Shown here: in pieces, positions 34,026 through 40,301 of the stretch
Numbering within the stretch: position 1 is the stretch's first letter
Layout: each line of letters starts with the position of its first letter
Assembly (NCBI GenBank): GCA_021772015.1
Contig: JAETNS010000022.1
Coordinates: 1-40,301, forward strand
From: Prevotellaceae bacterium
GTDB lineage: Bacteria > Bacteroidota > Bacteroidia > Bacteroidales > Muribaculaceae
DNA: 40,301 nt
Reading direction: 5' to 3'
Notes under the pieces: generated by a model
Told to the model about the DNA's origin: nothing
Database searches by the model: none
What the model saw: only the letters and a program-made list of their open reading frames with translations
Position numbers and translations under genes: made by a program

Positions 34026-35546
34026 ATGAAAATATTAAAAACAATATTGTCGCTGGCCATCAGCTTTTTTGCGATGGAAGCAGCAGCAACGGATATCGCC
34101 AATTTCAGCAGATATGAGGATGACAACGAGCGTATAATGGCTCTTCCGAATACAGGCACGCGCGTGGTGTTCATGGGTAACTCCATTACCGACTTCTGGC
34201 CTACAACTCGACCTGAATTTTTCGTTCTGAATGATTTTGTCGGGCGAGGCATTGCCGGACAGACCTCTTTTGAGATGCTTATGCGTTTCCGTGAGGATGT
34301 AGTGCGTCTCAATCCGGCCGGAGTGGTTATCGCAGCCGGGACAAATGATATCGCCCAGAATCTCTATCCGTGGTATGATGAAGAGCGTACGCTGGGCAAT
34401 ATCCTGTCGATGGCGGAAATCGCCCAGGCCAACAATATTCAGGTTTTTCTTGCTTCAGTACTCCCTGTCAGCAGTTTTGACTGGAATCCGACCATCACCA
34501 ACCATGAGGACAAGATCGAAAGCCTCAATGCCCGTATAAAGGAGTATGCCGATGCTCATGATATCCCTTACGTAGACTATTATTCAGCTATGGTTTATGG
34601 AGACCGGGATCTCAACTACGGTTTTTCCAATGATGGGGTGCATCCCAATGAGGATGGCTACAGGGTCATGGAGGGAATTCTTCTCCCGATTATCCGGGAA
34701 CGTATCCGGTTTGAGGGAAGTGTAATTCCCGAAACCGTTGAGCTTTGGGGTACGGCTATAGCGGAGGATAATCCCGTAATGTGTACGAAAGTATCTGTCA
34801 CCAGTTTTGAGGCATTTGTCGAGCTTAAGGCGGGTGGAATGCTCTCTGTTAAGAATGAGAAAGATGTCATTTTCTCCATTTATGACAATATGATCAAAGA
34901 AAACGGAATGCCTATGCGTATCCAGAAAGACGGCGTGTATTGTATTTCCCTTGATTTCCTTAACAAAGTATCTTCTGTAAAGGAGGTTACGGATATGTGT
35001 GTCCTGAATTGCTTTACAAGGAAGAGCATGGCGGATCTGTCATATGCCGGCAATGGGGAATGGACCGGAGACTGGACACTTGATTTCAATATGCCTTGGG
35101 GAACTGAAAACCGGTACCGAATGATGATGACAATTGACGGAGAGAAGGTTTACTGGGGGCCTACATTCGGGGCCGACAATGGAGAGCCTGATGGTTCGGA
35201 CAGCTATTTTGAGATGATGCGTGTGGTTCCGGCAAATACATGGGCCAATACCTGGCGTATGCCGCTAAGCATGGAGGGGAAAACCGTCAAGGTCACAGCT
35301 GTCCTCCGCGGCAAGTACACCCACCGTTACAGCGATAAGTCATCTTTGCCCCGCGTTGAGGTCAAGCCTTCCCGCATCATAGCCAACGATCAGGCGAAGA
35401 TTGTATGTCTGGCTGACGCTGTCATTTATGACACCTCCGGCCTGGCAGTCGCTTCTGTAAAGGCCGGGGAAATCATAAATCTCTCCGAAGGGGTGTATAT
35501 TGCCAAGTCAGGAACGATTGTCGAGAAATTTGTAATCAAGAAATGA
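34026..35546 (+). CDS. SGNH/GDSL esterase with SusE-like modules and T9SS tail
   Basis: The 506-residue exported protein begins with an SGNH hydrolase domain (about 27-235). It contains nucleophile S53 in MGNSITDFW, block III GTND (106-108 TND) and the catalytic pair D203/H206 in SNDGVHPNEDGY, as in carbohydrate acetylesterases and related lipases. The middle (about 236-445) is beta-rich and resembles SusE/SusF-type modules (VELWGTAIAEDNPVM; later NRYRMMMTIDGEKVYWGPTF). The end is a T9SS type A-like tail (AVIYDTSGLAVAS, then LSEGVYIAKSG, then KFVIKK). Surface or secreted location would make it a de-acylase acting before import. The GH31 frame begins within 10 nt of its stop, so they share a transcript. 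Confidence 0.88.
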   Translation: MKILKTILSLAISFFAMEAAATDIANFSRYEDDNERIMALPNTGTRVVFMGNSITDFWPTTRPEFFVLNDFVGRGIAGQTSFEMLMRFREDVVRLNPAGVVIAAGTNDIAQNLYPWYDEERTLGNILSMAEIAQANNIQVFLASVLPVSSFDWNPTITNHEDKIESLNARIKEYADAHDIPYVDYYSAMVYGDRDLNYGFSNDGVHPNEDGYRVMEGILLPIIRERIRFEGSVIPETVELWGTAIAEDNPVMCTKVSVTSFEAFVELKAGGMLSVKNEKDVIFSIYDNMIKENGMPMRIQKDGVYCISLDFLNKVSSVKEVTDMCVLNCFTRKSMADLSYAGNGEWTGDWTLDFNMPWGTENRYRMMMTIDGEKVYWGPTFGADNGEPDGSDSYFEMMRVVPANTWANTWRMPLSMEGKTVKVTAVLRGKYTHRYSDKSSLPRVEVKPSRIIANDQAKIVCLADAVIYDTSGLAVASVKAGEIINLSEGVYIAKSGTIVEKFVIKK

Positions 35547-35553
35547 TATGATA

Positions 35554-37857
35554 ATGAAACGAATTTTCAATATTGTATTGGCCCTTGTGTGCGCGGTTTC
35601 GCTTTGGGGAGAGAAACTCGATCCGGTGGCCAATCCGGAAGCGGTGGTTACGGAGGGGGTGGTGCGCTTCACGGTCCTGACCCCCGAGATGATCCGTATC
35701 GAGTACAGCCCCTCGAAGCAATTTGAAGACCGGGCGACGTTCACGGTAGTGAACAGAAATCTCCCTGTGCCTGATTTTTCTCGGACCGAGGATGATGAAT
35801 TCCTGTATATCACAACCGACAAGCTCAAACTGAAATACCGCAAGGGGACGAATCCTTATTTCGAACCTAATCCTCCTGGAAACCTCTCCATCACGATGGA
35901 GCTTAACGGAAAACCTGTGATATGGTTCCCGGGGCAGGGGGATGGGAAGAATCTCAAAGGAACTTGCCGTACTCTTGACCGCTGCTTTGGGGACGGTTAT
36001 CGTTCACAACTTGAAAACGGTCTGATCTCCCGGTCGGGATGGGCTGTGATAGATGATTCTCCACAGTGTGTGCGTGCCGACGGTAGCCGCTCTCTGGCTC
36101 TTGTCCCCGATGAGACGGGTGTGGACTGGGTTGCTCCGCGCGACGACAAGAAGGCTCTCGACCTGTATTTCCTCGGCTATGGTCATGACTATAAGCGTGC
36201 GCTGAATGACTATACCAGGATCGCCGGCAAGATTCCTCTTCCGCCTGACTATGTGTTCGGCTATTGGTACAGCAAATATGAGAATTATTCAGCCGACGAT
36301 TATCGCCAGATCATGAAGAATCTCAAAGAAAATGATATCAACACTGATGTCTTGATTCTCGATATGGACTGGCACTGGAACGGAGACCCTGACATATCAG
36401 GCGGCCGTGGGGGCTGGACCGGCTGGAGCTGGAACTACAATCTGATTCCTGAGCCGACAAAGCTGCTAAAGGAAATCCATGACAGCGGACTGCATGTCTC
36501 CCTTAACCTGCATCCTGCTTTAGGCGTGGATTCCTCGGAAGATATGTTCCGCGACATGGCTTCCGACATGGGGTTGAATCCTGACAGCGTGAAGGTACTT
36601 CCCTGGCAACTTGAAGACAAGAATTTCTATAAGGCGTTCGCCGGGAATTTTCTCCGACCGATGGAGAAGCAGGGGGTGGATTTCTGGTGGCTTGACTGGC
36701 AGCAGCATCTGACAAGCCCCTATACGGATGGCCTTGGAGAGACATTCTGGTGCAACCATGTGTTTTACAATGATATGAAACGTAACCGTCCTGACCGTCG
36801 CCCGTTGATCTTCCATCGATGGGGAGGTCTTGGCAGCCACCGTTACCAGATCGGTTTCTCCGGTGACGTATTCATAAATTATGATGGTCTTGCTTTCCAG
36901 CCTTATTTCACCGCCACAGCATCAAATGTCTGCTACGGTTACTGGGGGCATGACATAGGCGGTCATATGTATGACAGCCATTATGAGGTGAACAACCCGG
37001 AACTTCTGCTTCGCTGGTTTCAGTTTGGAGTCTTCACTCCTATTTTCCGTACTCATGCTACCAATGGCACCTATATCAACCGAATGATATGGACTTATGA
37101 GAACTTCCCGCAGCTTAATGCTGCCGTGAAACTGCGCTATGCCCTCTTCCCGTATCTTTACACTATGGCGCGCAAGAGCTACGACACCGGTGTAGGTATC
37201 TGCCGCCCGATGTATTATGAATATCCCGAAAGCGATGAGGCATATACTTTCGAGGACCAGTATTTCTTCGGAGATGATATTATGGTTGCTCCTGTCGTTG
37301 AACCATCAGTCAACGGCATCAGCAAAAAGAGAATCTGGTTTCCGGAAGGAAACTGGTGGTCGGTGGCCCATAACAGGATGGTCACTGGAAATTCCATTGA
37401 CACTCTTGACTTCACTCTCGACCAGATCCCGTATTTCTATCGTCAGGGAGCAATCATCGTGAAAAATCCTCCGGAGGTAAAGAGTACCACCGAGCGTTCG
37501 GGAAGGATGATTGTTGACATAATCGCCGGCAAAGATGGCGAAGCCACTCTGTATGAGGATTCAGGAGACTCCAATGACTATGTCACGAAGTTTGCCACCA
37601 CGCGCTTCTCACAGAAATCGGATGGAAACCGGGCCACTTACACGATAGGTGCCAGGGAGGGGATGGCCGATCGTCTCCCCTCGAAGAGATCTTATGAGCT
37701 GCGCGTATTTGACACTGAGGCTCCTGTCGACGGGAAAGCACTGGTCGATGGCAAGGAGGTATCAGCCGGATATGACGCGGCAAGCCGCTGTACGATTATC
37801 AATGTACCTTCCGCTAAATGCGATAAAGCGAGGGAAATCACGGTAAACTATAAGTAG
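35554..37857 (+). CDS. GH31 alpha-glycosidase
   Basis: The 767-residue product carries the GH31 pattern: N-terminal beta-domain, TIM barrel beginning near PPDYVFGYWYSKYENYS, nucleophile Asp in DFWWLDWQQH (residue 381) and acid/base Asp in GFSGDVF (residue 438). Distal beta-domains follow (PYFYRQGAIIV, ATLYEDSGDSNDY). GH31 includes alpha-glucosidases, alpha-xylosidases and some alpha-galactosidases. The WWLDWQQ form is not that of classic alpha-glucosidases or alpha-xylosidases, so I leave the activity open. ATG 35554 gives a compact signal peptide (RIFNIVLALVCAVSLWG); ATG 35548, 2 nt after the previous stop, is equally possible. Probably periplasmic. Confidence 0.93.
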   Translation: MKRIFNIVLALVCAVSLWGEKLDPVANPEAVVTEGVVRFTVLTPEMIRIEYSPSKQFEDRATFTVVNRNLPVPDFSRTEDDEFLYITTDKLKLKYRKGTNPYFEPNPPGNLSITMELNGKPVIWFPGQGDGKNLKGTCRTLDRCFGDGYRSQLENGLISRSGWAVIDDSPQCVRADGSRSLALVPDETGVDWVAPRDDKKALDLYFLGYGHDYKRALNDYTRIAGKIPLPPDYVFGYWYSKYENYSADDYRQIMKNLKENDINTDVLILDMDWHWNGDPDISGGRGGWTGWSWNYNLIPEPTKLLKEIHDSGLHVSLNLHPALGVDSSEDMFRDMASDMGLNPDSVKVLPWQLEDKNFYKAFAGNFLRPMEKQGVDFWWLDWQQHLTSPYTDGLGETFWCNHVFYNDMKRNRPDRRPLIFHRWGGLGSHRYQIGFSGDVFINYDGLAFQPYFTATASNVCYGYWGHDIGGHMYDSHYEVNNPELLLRWFQFGVFTPIFRTHATNGTYINRMIWTYENFPQLNAAVKLRYALFPYLYTMARKSYDTGVGICRPMYYEYPESDEAYTFEDQYFFGDDIMVAPVVEPSVNGISKKRIWFPEGNWWSVAHNRMVTGNSIDTLDFTLDQIPYFYRQGAIIVKNPPEVKSTTERSGRMIVDIIAGKDGEATLYEDSGDSNDYVTKFATTRFSQKSDGNRATYTIGAREGMADRLPSKRSYELRVFDTEAPVDGKALVDGKEVSAGYDAASRCTIINVPSAKCDKAREITVNYK

Positions 37858-37859
37858 AC

Positions 37860-39677
37860 ATGAGAAAACAACTGTTAGCGGTTGTCTTGTTGGCCTTAGG
37901 TATCACGGATACCTGGGCCTACAAGCCCGCAGGAGATAAGATAATGACTTCCTGGGGTGAGAATATCAACCCGGCGGAAGTATGGCAGGAATATCCGCGT
38001 CCGATGATGGCACGCCGGCAGTGGCAGAATCTCAATGGGTTATGGGATTATGCCATCGTGGACGCGGATTCTTCTGTCCCTTCGGAATATCAGGGAGAAA
38101 TCCTTGTGCCTTTCTGTGCCGAGTCTGCGCTTTCGGGTGTTGGTAAGGAGGTTGGAGCTGACAAGGCGCTGTGGTATAGGCGCAGTTTCTCGGTCCCAAA
38201 ATCATGGCGCGGCAGTGATGTCATGCTGAATTTCGGGGCTGTTGACTGGAAGGCGGATGTATGGGTCAATGGGACGAAAGTAGGAAGCCACACCGGCGGT
38301 TACACCCCTTTCAGTCTCAACGTTACCGAGGCTCTTGATCCAAAAGGGGAGAACGAGTTGATCGTGCGGGTATGGGATCCGACCGATCTCGGTCCGCAAC
38401 CACGAGGCAAGCAGGTGGTCAAGCCGGAAATTATCTGGTATACACCGGTAACCGGAATATGGCAGACAGTGTGGCTGGAACCTGTGGCGAAGACGCATAT
38501 CAAGGATTTGAAAATCCTTCCGGATATCGACCGCAATACCCTGCGGGTCGAAGTGATGTCATCTTCTTCCGATAACGACTGCATGGCCGAAGTCATCGTG
38601 AAAGATAACGGAAAGGCAATTGCCTCAGGGAAGGCCCTCGGCAATGAAGCGGTGGTTATCGATATGCCGGATGATGTCAAACTCTGGTCGCCTGCCAATC
38701 CGCATCTCTATGATCTTGAGGTAAGGTTGATCTCCGACGGAAAGCTTCTGGATAAGGTAGACAGCTACGCGGCAATGCGCAAATTCTCGCAGAAGATGGG
38801 GGACAATGGGGTAGTGCGCTTTCAGCTAAACAACAAAGACCTTTTCCATTTCGGACTGCTGGACCAGGGGTGGTGGCCTGACGGGTTGTACACCGCTCCT
38901 TCATATGAGGCGATGGTCTACGATGTGGACAAGACTATTGACTGGGGCTACAACATGATCCGCAAACATATCAAGGTCGAGCCTGCCACATGGTATGCCT
39001 ATTGCGACCGGAAAGGAATCATCGTATGGCAGGATATGCCCAGTGGGGATAAAAATCCAGAGTGGCAGGGTCGAAACTATTTTGACGGGGAAGAATTCGT
39101 GCGTACTCCTGAAAGCGAGGCCACTTATCGCAAGGAATGGCGTGAGATAATAGACTGTCTGTATAACCATCCCTGCATTGCGGTATGGGTGCCTTTCAAC
39201 GAGGCATGGGGGCAGTTCAAGACAAAGGAAATCGCAGACTGGACGAAAGCCTACGATCCATCCCGCCTGGTGAATCCGGCAAGTGGCGGCAATTACTATC
39301 CATGTGGCGACATGGTTGATGTCCACAGTTATCCTTCCCCTCCGGTGACTCATGTATATGATGCTAAACGGTCTAATGTGTTGGGTGAATATGGCGGAAT
39401 CGGTATGATTGTCGAAGGTCATATCTGGGCTCCTGACCGTGAATTCAGCTATATCAACTACAAGACCCCGGCAGAAGTGACTGACGCATATGTCGGTTAT
39501 GCCAACTATCTCGATCAACTTGCCAACGACTGGTTTGTGGGGGCTGTCTACACCCAGACCACGGATGTGGAGATCGAGGTCAATGGCCTGATGACCTACG
39601 ACCGCAAGGTAATAAAGATCGATGAACCCCGTATCCGTGAGATCAATCGCCGCATAATAGAAAACCATAGCAAATAA
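37860..39677 (+). CDS. GH2 beta-glycosidase
   Basis: The 605-residue exported enzyme has the GH2 order: jelly-roll sugar-binding domain (about 50-210, LNGLWDYAI, ALWYRRSFSVP, VWVNGTKVGSHTGGYTPF), immunoglobulin-like domain (about 213-320) and catalytic barrel. Acid/base is E448 in VPFNEAWGQF and nucleophile E510 in VLGEYGGIG. It is near the short end for GH2 and lacks extra C-terminal domains. Beta-galactosidase, beta-glucuronidase and beta-mannosidase are all GH2 activities; none can be chosen here. It starts 2 nt after the GH31 stop, showing tight coupling. Confidence 0.94.
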   Translation: MRKQLLAVVLLALGITDTWAYKPAGDKIMTSWGENINPAEVWQEYPRPMMARRQWQNLNGLWDYAIVDADSSVPSEYQGEILVPFCAESALSGVGKEVGADKALWYRRSFSVPKSWRGSDVMLNFGAVDWKADVWVNGTKVGSHTGGYTPFSLNVTEALDPKGENELIVRVWDPTDLGPQPRGKQVVKPEIIWYTPVTGIWQTVWLEPVAKTHIKDLKILPDIDRNTLRVEVMSSSSDNDCMAEVIVKDNGKAIASGKALGNEAVVIDMPDDVKLWSPANPHLYDLEVRLISDGKLLDKVDSYAAMRKFSQKMGDNGVVRFQLNNKDLFHFGLLDQGWWPDGLYTAPSYEAMVYDVDKTIDWGYNMIRKHIKVEPATWYAYCDRKGIIVWQDMPSGDKNPEWQGRNYFDGEEFVRTPESEATYRKEWREIIDCLYNHPCIAVWVPFNEAWGQFKTKEIADWTKAYDPSRLVNPASGGNYYPCGDMVDVHSYPSPPVTHVYDAKRSNVLGEYGGIGMIVEGHIWAPDREFSYINYKTPAEVTDAYVGYANYLDQLANDWFVGAVYTQTTDVEIEVNGLMTYDRKVIKIDEPRIREINRRIIENHSK

Positions 39678-39712
39678 GAGATCTCCCATCTGTAATTTTG
39701 TTGGAATAGAAA

Positions 39713-40301
39713 ATGTTTAAGATAAAACCGATTATCATCATGTCCGGTGCAATACTGTCCGGGTATAACGCTATGGCAGATATTGGATTGCCACAGTTTT
39801 ATACAGACAATATGGTGTTGCAGCATGATTCAAAGGCCACAATGCCCGGCACGGCTGCTCCGGGGGCTGAAGTGACACTTTCTGCCGATTGGCTCACAAA
39901 GCCGGTCACTGCCCGGGCCGGAAGCGACGGGAAGTTCGTGCTGGAGTTTGTCACTCCGCAAGCAGGAGGTCCGTATACGATTATTGTCGGTGACGGCACC
40001 GACCGCCGGGTGTTGCAGAATGTGCTTGTCGGAGAGGTGTGGCTCTGCGCGGGACAATCGAATATGGAGTTTCCGATAAAAGGTGACTGGGCGCAGCTCA
40101 TGGATGCTGACCAGGTTGTCGCTACCATGCAAAGGCCGGCATTACGTCTTCTGCAGGTCAGGAATACAATATCCGTTACTCCTCTTGATGACGCGTCGAT
40201 AGAATATGGATGGGTGGAATCCTCTCCCGCGGCTGCATCATTTTCAGCGATAGGATATCTGTGTGGCAAGATGCTGCAGGATTCGCTGAATGTCCCTGTC
40301 G
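39713..40301 (+). CDS. Sialate O-acetylesterase-family (SASA) protein, 5' part
   Basis: A frame starting at ATG 39713 runs off the window after 196 codons. It encodes a signal peptide-like start (IIIMSGAILSGYNAMA), a small N-terminal beta-domain (LPQFYTDNMVLQHDS) and then the nucleophile motif VWLCAGQSNMEF with S116, diagnostic for the sialate 9-O-acetylesterase (SASA/DUF303) family. Such enzymes remove acetyl groups from sialic acids, but PUL members often act on other acetylated sugars. It lies 35 nt after GH2 and is the second predicted esterase of the locus. The C-terminal part, with the His and Asp, is outside the window. Confidence 0.93.
   Translation, partial: MFKIKPIIIMSGAILSGYNAMADIGLPQFYTDNMVLQHDSKATMPGTAAPGAEVTLSADWLTKPVTARAGSDGKFVLEFVTPQAGGPYTIIVGDGTDRRVLQNVLVGEVWLCAGQSNMEFPIKGDWAQLMDADQVVATMQRPALRLLQVRNTISVTPLDDASIEYGWVESSPAAASFSAIGYLCGKMLQDSLNVPV

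Noticed and set aside
39693-39700. TAATTTTG matching the -7 consensus before the SASA gene
   Set aside because: Only 12 nt separate it from the ATG, which would leave almost no leader, and no -33 element is present. The gene is more likely read from the upstream operon.
1-40301. CRISPR arrays, insertion sequences, prophage genes, tRNA or rRNA
   Set aside because: I looked for regular repeats with unique spacers, transposase or integrase motifs and tRNA-like cloverleaf ends, and found none I can support.

Overview
The window looks like a chromosomal segment of a gut Bacteroidales, and Muribaculaceae (old S24-7) is my best guess at family level. The evidence is a SusC/SusD pair with surface lipoproteins, a SprA-type outer-membrane protein, several proteins with type IX secretion (T9SS)-like C-terminal tails, and promoters matching the Bacteroides consensus (-7 TAnnTTTG, often a -33 TTG about 20 nt upstream). 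Base composition is moderately GC-rich in genes and AT-rich between them. The family assignment is inference; no rRNA or tRNA is visible.

Layout. (1) 1-136: tail of an unrecognised gene. (2) 188-10139: a forward unit ruvA - sprA - PEGA/DUF1566-like protein, with a recognisable promoter and a terminator. (3) 10151-11254: a reverse unit of a DUF4250 small protein and a TatD-family hydrolase, coupled by an ATGA overlap and preceded by an 18-bp tandem repeat in the predicted leader. (4) 11507-16223: a monocistronic 1523-residue secreted repeat protein with a T9SS-like tail and a strong terminator. (5) 16269-17867, reverse: a membrane-anchored TPR/DUF6377 regulator, divergent from the next unit. 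(6) 18057-28538: the core of a polysaccharide utilisation locus (PUL): susC, susD, a one-module SusE-like lipoprotein, two closely related GH27-like enzymes, and a binding-module protein, closed by a strong hairpin terminator. (7) 28630 to the window end: a run of seven same-strand genes, GH43 - GH97 - GH3 - SGNH esterase - GH31 - GH2 - sialate O-acetylesterase (cut by the window edge).

How it fits together. The divergent DUF6377 protein probably senses the substrate state and controls the SusCD promoter. SusC/SusD and the SusE-like lipoprotein would bind and import oligosaccharides. The surface lipoprotein GH27-like enzyme and the T9SS-tailed proteins would act outside the cell. GH43, GH97, GH3, GH31 and GH2, all with plain signal peptides, would finish the oligosaccharides in the periplasm, while two esterases remove acyl groups. 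GH97 has the residues of the retaining (alpha-galactosidase type) branch. With the GH27-like pair and GH31 this points to an acylated glycan with several alpha-linked (galacto- or gluco-configured) and some beta-linked sugars. I cannot name the glycan.

The most unusual point is modular. The first GH27-like gene (23468-25876) is a catalytic domain fused to a tandem SusE-like module plus T9SS tail. The next two genes encode the same parts separately: a lipoprotein catalytic domain (25919-27370) and a free tandem module plus tail (27454-28479). The same kind of module recurs in the SusE-like lipoprotein and, more weakly, in the SGNH esterase and the 1523-residue protein.
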